DNA from: Humulus lupulus
Taxonomy: Eukaryota; Streptophyta; Magnoliopsida; Rosales; Cannabaceae
Assembly (NCBI RefSeq): GCF_963169125.1
Contig: NC_084794.1
Location: forward strand, 117,032,358 to 117,096,357
Reading direction: 5' to 3'
Length of the DNA stretch: 64,000 nucleotides
The notes beneath the pieces are model-generated. The model saw nothing but the letters and a program-made list of their open reading frames with translations. It was not told where the DNA came from and searched no databases. Position 1 is the first letter of the stretch, and each line of letters opens with the position of its first letter. The translations under genes and the position numbers were made by a program. This document shows positions 24,762 through 38,400 of the stretch, in pieces.

Positions 24762-25136
24762 AGTCTATGTTTAAGGGTTCCTGAAGATTGGCTAGGCATG
24801 TAGACCTGTCGCTAAAGACAAGATCGACTCAGGGTTTGGTAACTGTATATGTGACTATATGTTTAACTATTTAAATGAAATATAAATGCCTTATCTGCTT
24901 GTTGATTATGAAGCATGGGATATACTGATAGGGCCTGAACCTTGACTATTATGTGTATATGATGAGGCATGCTTATTAGCATTGCTACTATATGTGGATA
25001 ATTGTTAAAATGCTTGTCTGCATTGTAATTGTATACTGTTTCTCGAGTATTGGAATTAGACCGTAGGGTAATTTCAAAAACCTACTATCATTGCTTGATC
25101 AGCCGAGTCATTGATTGTAGATAAACTTGGAGATTT

Positions 25137-26629
25137 ATGCCTCCAAGGCAATTAGTTCAACTAGCCAGCGACGAGATCAAGGCTAGAGATGATGACCAGA
25201 GCCTGAACCCTCCATCTGTCCCTAAGAACTGGCAGCAGATGCTTGCTAACATGCAAGCTAGACTTCAAAGTCAAGAGGAAGAGATTGTCTTCTGAGACAG
25301 TAGGTTCCATAAGGGAATGCTGCACCAGACCTGCCATCTGCTGTGACACCAATAGTATAACAACCTGAGATTGGGAACACGTGGGAGCCGTTGTAAGAAA
25401 GGTTTAGGAAACATCATCCTCCAATCTTCAAGGGAGGACTAGATCTACTTAAGGCTGAACATTGGATGAGTTTTATCACCTCCATCCTGAATTTAATGAG
25501 GGTGGTAGGTAATGATAGGGTGGCCTGTGCCACTTACATGTTTCGAGATCATGCTCGCATTTGGTTGGAGGTGGCATCCCAAACTCGAGAGGTTTCTACC
25601 ATGAGTTGGGATGAGTTCAAAGATCTGTTCAACCAGAAATACTACAACATTGCCGTCAGGGCAGAAAAGGTGAATGAGTTCACCAGTTTGGTACAGGGAA
25701 GCATGATAGTTACTGAGTATTCCTTAAAATTTGACAGACTAGTGAAGTTTACATCTGATCTAGTGCCTACAAATGTATCCAGGCAGGATAGGTTTGTTCG
25801 GGGGCTGAATGCTATGATAGCCCGAGATGTACAAATTACATCAATACTTGGGGAGACGACTTATGCCCAGATGGTTGAGAAGGCCCTCACAATTGAGGAG
25901 CCAGAGAACATGATATGGAGGGAGAGCGCTGCGAGACGAAATGTTTGTAGAGCAATGCCTTTAGTTGTGGGATCAGGTAGGGGTGGAGCCCCAACGATCA
26001 GAAGAGGATGACCCCTGACACCTCGACCACTGCTAGTCTTGATTGGAGGGGTCGGGGTGTCCAGGGCGGCAGTGAGGCTTGGAGAAGCTACCCAGAGTGT
26101 GCTAGATGCTAGAAGCACCATATGGGCAAATGTCGGGCGAAGGCCTATTACTTGTGTGAAGTGATTAGGCACCTGAAGAAAGACTGTCTGACTTTGAAGA
26201 AAAAAGAACCACGGAAGGCAGACAGCTTGATTCAAGCTCGAGTGTTCGCCTTGACACGGGAAGAGGCCGAGGCTAGTCCCTTGGTGGTGACAGGTCAGCT
26301 TTCTAGTGTTGACACTTCATATACTGAATTGATTGACTCTGGTGCCACACATTCATTTGTTTCTAGCAAAGTGATTGATAGATTGTGTAGGCCTTGTGAG
26401 TATTATACTATGGGGTTTGGGACTATATTACCCACAGGGGAGCAGGTAGTTTCTAAGAGATGGGTTAGAGCACTTCCAATGATGGTGGACAACAGGGAAC
26501 TATCAGTTGACTTAATTGAGTTGGGTATGGATGACTTAGACATGATTTTGGGGATGGATTGGTTAGTCAGGTATGGGGTGACTATAGACTGCAAGAATAA
26601 GATGGTTACATTTTGAGCCTGAGGGTAAG
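25137..26629 (+). pseudogene. E2 gag and protease, broken and cut by element A
   Basis: ATG at 25137 opens MPPRQLVQLA, a typical Tekay gag start, and stops at TGA 25293. After a frameshift the capsid domain follows in frame 2 (TAA at 25394, then 25466-26008, with YMFRDHARIW, MSWDEFKDLFNQKYY and DRFVRGLNAMIARDV). A further shift leads to 26122-26616. There a degraded zinc knuckle (YYLCEVIRHLKKDC, first Cys changed to Tyr) precedes the aspartic protease (ELIDSGATHSFVSSKV, then [10 protein letters not shown]). Element A is inserted at 26630, directly after protease, with GTAAG (26625-26629) as the probable duplicated target. The RT and integrase of E2 must lie beyond the window. Confidence 0.9.
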
Positions 26630-28797
26630 TGTAACGACCCGAATTTGCTAATCGGGCTTAGGGCCTTGATTAGTGTGCCTGGAGGGCAATAAGTGATTTA
26701 ATATGCTAATATGTGGATTTATGTGTATATATGATAATGATGCATGTTTAATTGAGTTGAATGTGCATGTGGGCCCCGTCTGGATATTAGGGGCATAAGT
26801 GTGATAAATGTGATAAATGTTATATATGTGATATGTCTGTGCAGCACGATTCGAGACAGTCCTGGGGAGCGGTTAGCCAGAGAGTCACAACAGGGTTGAG
26901 ATTCAGACTCGGGGTGAGTTGAGGGGTAATTTGGGTACTAGGTGTGTTAGGGGACTATTGGGACATGGAAATAAATATTTGGAGATATATTTGAAGATAG
27001 AATGTCTAGGCGGGAATATTGGGGAAATTTACCATTTTGCCCTCGGGGACGTTTCGGTACCCCGAGCCTTGAGGTAACCACATAGACTTAAGCTGAATAA
27101 AACAAAAAGGAGGAATTACTTAGAACCTTGGGGAAACCGACACACACACACATTCTTTCATAACTGAGATAGATTTTATCTTCTCCTCTTCTTTACTCTT
27201 CAAGGCAAACTCAAAGGAATTGGCTAGGAACTAGGAAGATTTCAGCTGAGATATTCTAGGAGCTTGAAGCTTGGGGATGGAGGATCAAACTCAGGGACTA
27301 AGCTCTGCAAGGTAAGCTCTAATTACTAAGGTTTAGTCTTACATTTCTGCTGGTTATAGGGGATTGCATGTTAGCTAAGCTTGATTTGTCTTTGGGTGTT
27401 CTAGCTGAGTTTTGGAGCATATTTTAATGGGGTCTTGATGTTGTTATTGAGCTGGAATAACTGTGTTGGTTATCTAGGAATGTTAGCCAAGTTTTATGAT
27501 GAATTGGCTTAAGGAAAGGTTTAGAAAAATGGTGTGAAAATATGGGTTCAGTGGGGAGGGCCGCGGCCCGTGTGTGCGCGCGGCCGTGGGAGGCTGAGAA
27601 GCTCCTGCGCGCCGCAGCTCGTGTGGGGGTCAGTGAGGTGCTAGCCTCTGTTTTGAGGCTAGCCGCGGTGCCTATGGGTGGGTCCACAACTCTTAGTGCC
27701 AAATTGTGCTTTTATGGGTTTTTAGGCTTGGGAACTCAATGGGTAAGGCTCAGGATGGATTTTATCACCCGGATTGATAGAATTCAAGGTCCTGGAGGTT
27801 AGGGTTATGGCTCGGGGATATTTATTGGACTAGAATTTGATGAATGGATATTGTTAATATGTTGTGACTAGGGATTCGGAGAGGCTCAATTTAGAGGACT
27901 GTGCTCGGGGCATCGATGCTCAGAAAGCTCGGAACTTAGGTAAGAAAACCCTTGTTCCCATAGAGCTTGTGTGCAGGGCTGAGCCCAATGTGTTTGAGTA
28001 GAATTGGTATGCAGGGTTGAGCCCAATATGTTAGAACTGCGGGGCGTAGCCCTTTAGCTGAGTATGCTAAAATTCTGTACTTGTTTGCTATGTTGTGTAT
28101 GCTATGATGTGAGTGATCGGCAAGAGCCGAGAACAGTGTAGACCGAGAATGGCGAAGGGCCGGGAACGGCGTTAGGCACGTTGAGTGCAAGGCCGAGAAT
28201 GGCAAGGGGCCGGGAGCAGCGCACGTGGGGTGCGAGTTTCCAGGGCGAGTCCCTAAAAGGATACCTGAGATATCCTCAAGGCATGGTCCGCGAACCCAGG
28301 GCTTGGTAAACGCCTGGGATGGCTAGGCCATATGTGTTTAGCCCATTGGTGGCCTGTTTATATGCATGTTATATGTGTTGCATATGTTGTCTGGTTGTGG
28401 GTTTTCTTGCTGGGCTTCGGCTCACAGATGCTCTGTGGTGTAGGTAAGGGTAAAGAGAAGGTCAACCAACCATGAATACAGCAGGCGTGAGGCGGCGTGT
28501 ACATGTTTGGCCAGCCTGGCTGCCACGGCCAGAGAGTTTTGGGAGATGCTTGTAAATAAACCTAGATTTTGTCGTTTAGTCGACTTGGTTCAGTTTATAT
28601 GTTGTAAATATTTCTAAACTGTATTTTGGGATCCCAAGTGTAAAGCTTTTATGATTTTCTATGGAAATTATTAATTTCTAAAGTTTTTCTTTTGTTTATA
28701 GCTTAATCACACTGTTTGATCTAAAACCTCGATTAGCGAGTTGAAAGCACATTTTTAAACTCACTTAGTAACGGCTCTAAGGAAGTAGGGCATTACC
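26630..28797 (+). repeat. Element A 5' LTR (about 2.17 kb)
   Basis: Starts TGTAACGACCC, ends CATTACC (a probable change from TTACA), and is repeated from 42344. A GC-rich cluster lies at about 27555-27675 (GGCCGCGGCCC, CGCGCGGCCG). The ORFs 27424-27802 on both strands fall in that cluster and have no family match. Confidence 0.92.
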
Positions 28798-28800
28798 ACT

Positions 28801-28812
28801 TGGTATCAGAGC
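28801..28812 (+). promoter_or_regulatory. Element A primer-binding site
   Basis: TGGTATCAGAGC, complement of the initiator tRNA-Met 3' end, just after the 5' LTR. Leader sequence without a gene follows to about 29058. Confidence 0.92.
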
Positions 28813-29058
28813 GAGCTAAGGTTATTGGTTCTGGAGATTGACCGAACATGTACATACGCAGTCAGTGACAGGCTCAACTCAGGGTTGGTTGGTAAGATTG
28901 GCTAATATGTCTGAATATGTGTTTGAATGCCCTGTTTGCCTGCTTATTTTATATATAGCATGATGCATGAGTTAACATATGCATGATGTTAGGGCATGGC
29001 CCGTTGTGTGTTATATGCTATGTGAGATATTATTGTGGATGACTAATGTGCCTGGGAG

Positions 29059-30499
29059 GTGGTTTTGGATGTTGTTATCATGCCTGATGCGCGGTGTCAT
29101 TGGTTGCAGGCATATTTGTTGAGATGCCTTGACAATCAGCTAGACTCCGCGGCAGTAGAGCACCCTCCACCTGCCCCTCAGAATTGGCAAGAGATGTTTG
29201 TTAAGATGGAAGCAAGACTTCAGCGAACAGAGGAGGAGTTACGACAGCTGAGGCAGCAGGCTCCGCCTCAGGTTACTGGGCTGGCAGTGCAGCAGGTTGC
29301 AGCACCAGTGCCAGTTCAGTCTGCTTTGGAGAATAAGTGGGAACCTTTGTATGAGAGGTTCAGGAAGCAGCATCCTCCCCCCTTTGAGGGTGGATCGGAC
29401 CCACTGCGGGCAGAGCAGTGGATGAATATGATTGCCTCAATTCTGGATTTTATGAGGGTTCAGGGGAATGAGAGGGTAGCCTGTGCTAGCTACATGTTCA
29501 GAGAGGATGCCCGCATCTGGTGGGACGTGGTGGCTCAGAGGAGGGATGTCTCAATTATGACTTGGGAGGAATTCAGAAACTTGTTTAATGAGAAGTACTA
29601 TAGTGTGGCAGTGCGAGCTGCAAAGGTTGATGAGTTTATCAATCTGACTCAGAATCGATCGACAGTGACAGAGTATGCTATTAAGTTTGATAGATTGGCA
29701 AAGTTTGCGCCAGATCTAGTGCCGACTGATGCGGCAAGGAGGGATAGATTCGTGCGGGGGTTGAATGTCATGATCGCCCGCGATGTGAATATTACCTTGG
29801 ATCCAGAGATTACTACTTAAGGCCAAGCTATGAACAAGGCCCTTACTGCTGAGAGGGCCAAAGATCAGATTTGGAAGGACAGCGCTGTTAGGTGCGATGC
29901 CAGGAGGACAGTGCCTCCTTTTGCTGGGTTCACTCGTGGTGGTGGTTCCAGTGAGCAGAAGAGGAAGGCCCCAGATTCCTTTGTTCCTCCCAGCTCAGAT
30001 AGAAGGGTACGGGGTGCTTCTACTGGCCGTCAGGGTGGCAGTGATAACTGGAGGAGTTTTCCTATGTGTCCGCAGTGCAGGCGTCGACACCAGAGTGAGT
30101 GCAGGATTAGGGCCTGCTTTGTTTGTGGGAGTGCCAGCCATCTGAAGAGGGATTTCCCTCAAGTTAAGAAGGAGGAGCAGAAGCCGAGTGACAGTCTTGC
30201 TCCTGCCAGGGTATTCACTTTGACACAGACTGAGGCGGAGGCTAGCCCCTCAATTGTGATAGGTCAGATCTCTAGTGCTGGTTCTTTGTATACTGCATTG
30301 TTTGATTCAGGGGCTACCCATTCATTTGTATCTGCTAGGGTGATAGATCAACTTTGTAGACCTAGTGGTGTGTATGCTAGGGGATTCCATACTTTGTTGC
30401 CAACAGGAGAATTGGTAGTCTCTAGGAAGTGGATTAGAGCATTACCAGTAGAGGTAGATGGTAGGGAGCTGTCTGTTGATTTGATTGAGCTGGAGATGG
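29059..30499 (+). pseudogene. Element A gag and protease (5' part), one stop, cut by CACTA
   Basis: One frame from 29059 to the CACTA insertion, with a single stop (TAA 29818-29820) where the E2 homologue has Tyr. The upstream part encodes a short helical region (RLQRTEEELRQLRQQ) and the capsid domain (YMFREDARIWWDVV, WEEFRNLFNEKYYS, DRFVRGLNVMIARDV). The downstream part has a zinc knuckle (CFVCGSASHLKRDF; the last Cys is Phe) and the aspartic protease (ALFDSGATHSFVSARV). Protease is interrupted after LIELE by the transposon and resumes at 39172. Gag forms particles and binds RNA; protease cleaves the polyprotein. The true start may lie slightly upstream, since other Tekay gags start MPPR. 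Confidence 0.88.
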
Positions 30500-30745
30500 C
30501 ACTACTGCAAATATAGCCTTTCTCTGCGGTTTTTTTTAAACAATAAATAAAAAGCGCAGTGAAAAGGTTTGAAAGAGTCAAAAAATGTATATTTAATGTC
30601 CGCGCCCAGTTTTATTGCGGTTTTTAAAAAAAACGCAGTGAAAGGTTTGAAAGGGACACTTTTCTCCGCGGTTTTGGGTATAAAACCGCAGAGAAAAGTG
30701 GACATTTCTCTGTGGTTTTGGGTATAAAATCGCGGAGAAAGGTGG
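30500..30745 (+). repeat. CACTA left terminus and subterminal repeats
   Basis: Contains the terminal repeat and several TCTCTGCGGTTTT, CTCCGCGGTTTTGGG and complementary AACCGCAGAGAAA words in both orientations. Such subterminal motifs are bound by the element-encoded DNA-binding protein in En/Spm. Confidence 0.9.
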
Positions 30746-31937
30746 TCTCCACCCACTAAAGCCCAAAAAACCTATTTTTCCCACTCATTTCCCCATCTTC
30801 TTCTTTGTTGAAGGTCACGGTCGAAGCTCTCTCCCCACGTCGTCCCTACCCACGGTACCCACATTGTCTATTTCTTTTTGTTTTTTTTTCCATTTCTTTG
30901 CATATTAATGCTTGAAATCATGTATATATAGTTAATCTTGAGTTATTTTGAAGTTTTAGGGTAAAAATGAAGAAATATTGTGTGGGTTTAATGGTGGTTT
31001 CTATGTATGATCATATGGTTATTTTTTGTAATATTTTTGAAATTTTATATAGGATTGGAGGACATTTTCATTGTTTAAAACGTGTATTGATCACTAAAAC
31101 TTGATTTCTTTAATGTATATTTCGATTTAGGGTATTTTTGTATTATTTTATTTAGAATAATGTTGTTTACATAATTTTTTATATTAAAAATTAGTGCTTG
31201 CATAATTTTGTATATTATTTAGGTAATGATTTTTTTAAAGTATATTTTTGTTAATTATATTATTTTAGGATAAATTCAATTACCATATATTTACTAATGT
31301 TTAACTTTTTATTGTAGGAAATATTTGTTTGAGTGTGAGCTCCCACTCAAGGTTGAAATATTTGTTCGAGGTTGAAATTGGTGAATATTAATTTTTAAGG
31401 TAAGTAGTAATTACTACTTAATTTTTTATTTTTATTTTTTATATTTACAAACTATTGTTAGAGGAGTTTGAATATATTAGATATTCATCCATAGTGAAGT
31501 AGGTTCTGAGATAAAATTGTGTGCTGCGGAGATAACAGAAGGTTGAGAACATGTGTGCCTTAGTGAAGTAGGATCTGTGAATTTTCTGTGTGCTGCGGTG
31601 ACTTATGGTTGAGAACATGCATGTTGTTAGTTATATGTTTTGTTTGATGTGAATTTATAGGTAGATAACTTGGGAGATGCTATAAATACAGAGGAAACTC
31701 TGCCCAATTTTTTTTTTATGATATTAGTTGAACATGTTTTATAAGTTACTATATATAATAATAATGTTTTTGTTTTTGTTGAAATTTTAAATACATATGA
31801 ATTTTGGATATGTCATAGAAATAAATGAAACTCTGTCCATTTCATTTTATAATTTAATAATTGAACATAATTTTAGAGTATTACTATACTAATTTTCTTT
31901 TCATTATCAACTTAGGAATTAGGTAGATATTATCATT
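30746..31937 (+). other. CACTA 5' leader region
   Basis: No protein gene is seen. A candidate untranslated exon follows the acceptor TTATTGTAG near 31318 and ends at GTAAGTAG near 31400. Part of this region (31445-31725) is duplicated inside intron 6 of the downstream gene. Confidence 0.5.
31445..31725 (+). repeat. CACTA internal duplication, copy 1
   Basis: About 280 bp matching 37541-37823 at roughly 88-90% by eye. Within each copy a shorter word set is itself repeated twice about 70 bp apart (GTGAAGTAGG-TCTG, GTGTGCTGCGG, GTTGAGAACATG). Copy 1 lies in the leader upstream of the transposase start. Confidence 0.9.
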
Positions 31938-34900
31938 ATGGATAAGTCATGGATTCTTGAGAATAGAGAAACACAACAATTTCAAGACGGATTCAACCAA
32001 TTTTTAGAATTTTTCCAAACAAATTGTAGTGATCCGGAAAGAATTCATTGTCCATGTATAGATTGTGGTAATGGAACAAAAGGAAATATTACCATGATAA
32101 AAAATCATGTATTTTGTCGGGGATTTGATACAAGTTATCGTACATGGTATTGGCATGGGGAATCATTGAAAAATAATAATCCATATCCATTCGGGAGGCG
32201 AGGGGTTGATGATTTGGGTTATAGTGATTTTGACGATCATCCTATGGAATTGCTCGATGAAGCACAAGAAGAGTTTGTTGATGATCCTTCAAAATTTGAT
32301 AAATTGGTTAGAGATGCAGATAAACCATTATTCAATGGTTGTCTGAAACAAAGATTACCAACGATGGTAAAATTTTACAACATAAAAGCAGAAAATGGAG
32401 TTAGTGATAAATGCTTTAGTCAATTTTTAGCTGCTTTTAAAGAGATTTTGCCGTTAGATAATTGCTTCCCTGAGTCTACGTATGAAGTGAAGAAAACTTT
32501 AAATTGCATAGGCTTGAAGTATGAGAAGATCCATGCGTGTCCGAATGATTGTGTGTTATATCATAAAGAGTATGCAGACATGGACACTTGCCCAGAATGT
32601 GATTCAACCCGCTACAAACCTAACAAGAGTAAGGAGATCAGGAAACTTATTCCTCAAAAAGTGATGTGGTACTTGCCCTTGATTCCGCGACTAAAGCGAT
32701 TATATCGAAGTGCAGAACACTCTGAAAACTTAATATGGCATGAGACTAGGCGAGTGAAAGATGGTAAACTTTGACATCCTGCAGATTCGCAGGCTTGGAA
32801 AAAAGTTAATAACTTAAATCCAGAATTTAAAACTGAAGCAAGACATATTCGTCTAGGTCTAGCTGCCGATGGTGTAAATCCACATAAATCTCTAAGTAGT
32901 AGGCATAGTTCGTGGCCTGTCTTCCTTGTTATGTACAATCTTCCTCCGTGGTTAGTGATGAGAAGAAAGTTTTTGATGCTCACGTTAATGATTTCAGGCC
33001 CAAAACAACCGGGCACGATATAGATGTTTATTTGGCACCATTAATTGATGATTTGAAAGATTTGTATGAAAATGGTGTTGAGGCATATGACGGTTTTAAG
33101 AAAGAAGTCTTTAACTTAAAAGCTGTTTTGTTGTGGACTGTTAATGATTTCCCAGCTTATGGTAATCTATCAGGGTTAAGCACAAAAGGTTACCAGGGAT
33201 GTCCAATATGTTGCACTAACACAAAGGCTATTCGTCTGTCTAATGGGCACAAAATTTGTTATATGGGTCATAGACGATATTTGCCCCTAAATCATCATTA
33301 TAGGGACAAAAAAAAAAGCATTTGATGGTGATAAAGAACAAGGTGTTGCTCCTTTGCCACTTTCGGGGCAACAAACTCTTAAAGAAGTAGAGAAAATTGA
33401 TTTCAAGTATGGAAAAATGCAGAAAAATAAGAAAGTAAGTGGATGTTTCCAAAGGAAATCAATTTTTTTCGTCTCCCTTACTGGAAAGATTTACTTGTTC
33501 AACATTGTTTGGATGTTATGCATATAGAAAAAAATGTGTGCGAAAGTATTATAGGTACATTACTTGATATTCCCGGTAAAACTAAGGATGGTTTAACTAG
33601 TCGTTTAGATCTTGTTGAAATGGGTATACGAACTGATTTAGCACCTGAACAGAAAGGTAAACGCACATATTTACCTCCTGCTTGTTTCACGTTGTCCAGA
33701 GAAGAGAAAAAAGTTGTATGTAAATCATTTGCAGAGATGAAAGTGCCTGATGGCTATTCATCCAACATTCAAAACTTGGTATCCATGGGAGATTTGAGGC
33801 TGATGGGTATGAAATCACATGACTGTCATATGTTGATGCAACAATTACTTCTGATTGCTATTCGGTCAGTATTACCGAAAAAAGTTCGAGATTGTTTAAC
33901 GAATGTTTGCATATTCTTCAATCATTTATGCGGAAAAGAATTAGAAATGAAAAAATTGGATGAATTGCATTATAAGATAGTGGAAACTCTATGCAACCTT
34001 GAAATGTTTTTTCCGCCATCATTCTTTGACATTATGATTCATTTAATGGTTCATCTAGTAAGGGAAGCCAAGTTGTGTGGACCAGTTTGGGCGAGATGGA
34101 TGTATCCATTTGAAAGAAGTATGAAGGTGTTGAAAAGTTATGTGCGTAATCATTATCGTCCTGAAGCTAGTATGGTTGAATGTTATATATCGGAAGAGGC
34201 AGTAGAATTTTGCTCAGAATACATGAGTGGGGTTGAAGCAATCGGAATCAGCAAACCATGAAATAACTCAGATGGAGTTGATAAAGGACTACGAGGGAAT
34301 GGAACAGTGACCACCGTGTCTAGGGCAGAATTAGATCAAGCTCAATTAGTTGTGTTGCAAAATAATCCTGAGATTCAATCATATATAATGTAAGTAGAAA
34401 ATATATTTCAATCATATATATTAGAGTAGTGATTTTCTTTTTGTTGTTTAAACTTTTTTTTATTTCTTTTATGTTTCAGTGATCACATAGAGTTATTACG
34501 GTCGATGATTCCAAACAAGATTAAAAATAAACAAAAATGGGTTATAGATGAGCATAATAAAACGTTTTGCCAGTGGCTGAAGAATACAATTTTGATGAAG
34601 TTGGGAGAAAAAAATCATGGACTGTCGACTGAGTTGAAGCGCATATCTCTTGGAGCAAGCATTGATGTAATAAAGCATCAAGCTTACATTGTTGAAGGGA
34701 AACGATTTCATACTAAGTCAAGAGATGATGCGCGTCTGGTTCAAAATAGTGGAGTAAGTGTAGTCGCAGAAGCTATGCATTTTTCCAGTGCAAAAGATAA
34801 AAACCCAATTTCAGGCACAATGACATACTACTGGGTTGTTGAAGAAATATGGGAGCTAGATTATTCATTATTTCGTATTCCTCTTCTTAAATGTTCTTGG

Positions 34901-35296
34901 GTGGACAACAATACTGGAGTTAAAACTGACGAACTTGGATTCACTCCGGTTGATTTAAGCAAGAAAGGAAGCAAGAACAATCCTTTTATCATGGCTTCCC
35001 AAGCGAAACAAGTGTTTTACATTCTTGATCCAGTTAATGATAAATGGTCCATTGTTTTATCAGTTCCCGAGCGGAAATTCTCAGAAAAAGAAGAGTACGA
35101 TGAAAATTATGATTTATATCATGACTGTTTCATTGTTGGACAACCGATACATGAACAAGTTGAGAATATTCAGGAACATGATAATGAAAGTGATAGCGAT
35201 GATCGTGATTATCTTAGAACTGACATCGAAGAAGGAATATGGGTCGATTGTGAATCGACCAGAAATAAAATAAGAAAAAGAAGAAAACATGTTTAG
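31938..35296 (+). pseudogene. CACTA TNP2-like transposase, broken
   Basis: ATG 31938 opens MDKSWILENR, the transposase-associated zinc-binding domain (HCPCIDCGN, NHVFCRGF). The TNP2/Transposase_21 core follows, then the conserved HCLDVMHIEKNVCES block (about 33502-33550) and DUF4218-like and DUF4216 domains (WVDNNTGVKTDELGF). TGA at 32772 and 34259 interrupt the frame. Single-base shifts lie near 33012 and in the A-run at 33308-33317, and another between there and 33470. A clean intron (34388-34479) leads to the last part, which ends at 35296. The intact protein would cut and join the element ends in the nucleus; this copy cannot. Confidence 0.9.
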
Positions 35297-35405
35297 TAAG
35301 TTATATAATTCATTAATACTTGTAATTATTTATTTGTATAATGCATTAACACTTGTGATTATTTATTTGTATAATACATTAACCCTTGTAATTTGTGTGA
35401 TGCAG

Positions 35406-38400
35406 ATGGCGGATAAAAGAGATGACAAAGAGAAACAACAAGGTCGTGGTAAAACAAGAATGAGTTACATGACCCAACAAAAAGCCAAAGGAATCAAGAA
35501 AAATCTTCAATGGAACGATTTGGGACAACCAATAGGTGATGTTTATACAAACATGATATCATATCTTGGATCTAGAGTACGAGCCACGATTTCTATCAAC
35601 TCAGGTGATTGGAGGAAGGTCCCACAAGATTTGAAAGATGGTCTATGGGAGGATATCATTGTAAGAAATTATCATTATGATATTTATTTATTTATTTATG
35701 TGTGATATCTAAATTTAATAATTACTTTTCTTAATTATATTCTCAGGGTGGTAACAACATTCCTCAACCCTTCAAACGTGAGATTTTGAAAAAAGCTGGT
35801 CAAATAATGAGAGATTTTAAAAGTGAACTCACTACCGAGTACATCAAACCTTTGGCTGAAATGGGTATGATGGAAGAACTCAAATTTCCCCCAAAGAGGT
35901 ATAGCGATATAATTGACGAGAGAGAATGGTTACAATTTGTAACTAGTCGTCTAAGTCCAGAGTTTCAAATAGTGCATCAAGAACAAAAAAACCGTTTATT
36001 ACTAATGAAGTCAAGGCATCGAACCTCTCGTAGAGGAATGGCTAATATAAGAGAAGATTTGGTAAGTATATTTGATATTATAGTTTAAATAATGGTTGAT
36101 ATTATCGCAACATATAACTATAATTATCTTGTACAATGTAGAAAAAAGAACGAAATATTCAAAATCCAGAGAGGTATCAAGTTTGGCTTAGATCGCGTGA
36201 AAAAAATAAAGTTCTTGTGACAGAGCTAGACCGACAAATTGCCGAAAAGATAGTAAGTTTTCTAAGGTTTCAGAATCAATATATCGTTTTTATTTATATA
36301 AACTAATTTAACCAAATAATATCTTGAGTAGGAGGACGTCAAAGAAAAAGTGATTCGTGGCGAAATTACAGCTCTGGGTCGAGATGACATCTTGACTCAA
36401 GCATTAGGGACACCAGAACACCCAGGTCGTGTTCGAGCTGGCGGGTATGATAATTTATAATAGTTGTTTTCTTTTAAGAATTATTTAGATTGGTTTATTG
36501 ATGGACTTTATTGATTTTTTTTGTAGGTTCACTGCGACCGTTTCCAAAATGTTTGGAAAAAAACATAAAACAATGACTGCAAGAGAGGAGATTGCTCGAC
36601 TAAAAGCTGAGATTGAAGAGCTAAAAAGACATAAATTTAGCACAGAAGAGGAATTAGCTCAAAATGAAGAATATAATGAGGAAAACGATGAGTGTGGATA
36701 CAACGATGAAGGGCAATTTGATGAGGGACAATATTATGAGAATACAAGTGATGAAGTCTATCGACCTGCCCCCAACGCAGATGATCATTTTCATCAAACC
36801 GAAGACTATCCTTTTGATGAAGATGATGGATCATCAATTTATGAGTCTCCGCCACCACCGAGCTATGAAGTTTATTTGTGTTCTGATAATATTGACAATG
36901 TGGTGGCTAAAGGTGTACTCATTGTACCAAACATGGGTAGCCAAATTACCGTCCATGGAAATGTACTTGATGATTCAGTTGCGAGGGTTTGGCTTATAGA
37001 TGTCTTACAAGAAGAAGCTGAGATCCCTATTCCCTTTGGTAACGTACGATATGTTGGGGACGCACGAGACACATTCCTGCCTTGGCCTAAAAATTTAATT
37101 GTGGCTTGTCAGGTATAAAATTATTTGCTTAGATATTTAAATTTTATTTTTAAATGGGTACACTATACTGATATGTTTAATGCTATTATGTAGGGTCCAT
37201 CTTCATCTAATCACAAATCCCTATCACGAAGCCCACATTTATCATCAGTTGGATCTCACGTAGTCTTCCCCGCTGAAATAACTCAACCAGAACCTTCAAA
37301 TTGGTTAACAGATAACCCATGGGACAAAATTGATCTGAGTCTAAAATTTATAGTGAAGGAGTATTATTCCAATAAAGGAATAGATGGGGTTGTACAAGTT
37401 CCCGTTGACCCGGAGTTTATAGGAGAACACGAGGCTATCTTCATCACTTCGGAAGACGTTTATCAAGCAGCCTCCATGGATAATATTGGATCCTCAGCTA
37501 TGCTGTTTGGTATGAGGTATGTATCAATCCGTTATGTCATTACAAACTATTAGAGGAGTTTGAATATATTATATATTCATCCGTAGTGAAGTAAGTTCTG
37601 AGATGAAATTGTGTGCTGCGGAGATAACAGAAGGTTGAGAACATGTGTGTCTTAGTGAAGTAGGTTCTGCGAATTTTGTGTGCTGCGGTGGCTTATGGTT
37701 GAGAACATGCATGTTGTTTGTTGTATGCTTTGTCTGAGTTGAATTTATAGGTTCTAATAATTTTGGATATGCTATAGAAACAGAGGAAACTCTGCCCAAT
37801 TTTTTTTTTTGACGATATTAATTTATTAATTGAAAATGTAATATGAATGATTGATTCTCTACAGATGCATTTGGGAAATCATGCACCCAAATTCACAACA
37901 ATTATATAAATTTTTTGACACCGAACATCTTTCTATTGGCAATGATGAAAGTAAAAACTATACGGTGGATCTTATAGCCAAATGGATGATGACTATGGAT
38001 AGACGAGACCAAATATATTTCATTCCTTGGATTGTTGAGTAAGAACGAACTACTTAAACATTATCACTACTATGGTTGAATTTTAATTTTATAATAATCA
38101 TATTTTATTATTATTTTAGTCGACATTGGATGTTGGTGCTCGTGATGATGCGGGGGATGACCATAATTTTGGACCCTTTAAAAAATCATAAATCTCCACC
38201 AATAATTACGGAGGTTATGGAAAAGTAAGTACTTCATTTGTAATGTATGCATTATTAATTTTTAAAAGTTGAGAGCATAATATGTATTTAATTAATTTTA
38301 ATTTTTGTAGAGCATACGCACAATGTTTGGAAAATGAATACATCGGCACATTTACAAAATTGGTGAGAGGTTCTTGTCCAAAACAACCTGAAAGTCATGA

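Noticed and set aside
27424..27802. Overlapping ORFs in the LTR of A as small genes
   Set aside because: The same ORF recurs with many changes in the 3' LTR (43148-43426); it is explained by the GC-rich, stop-poor cluster.
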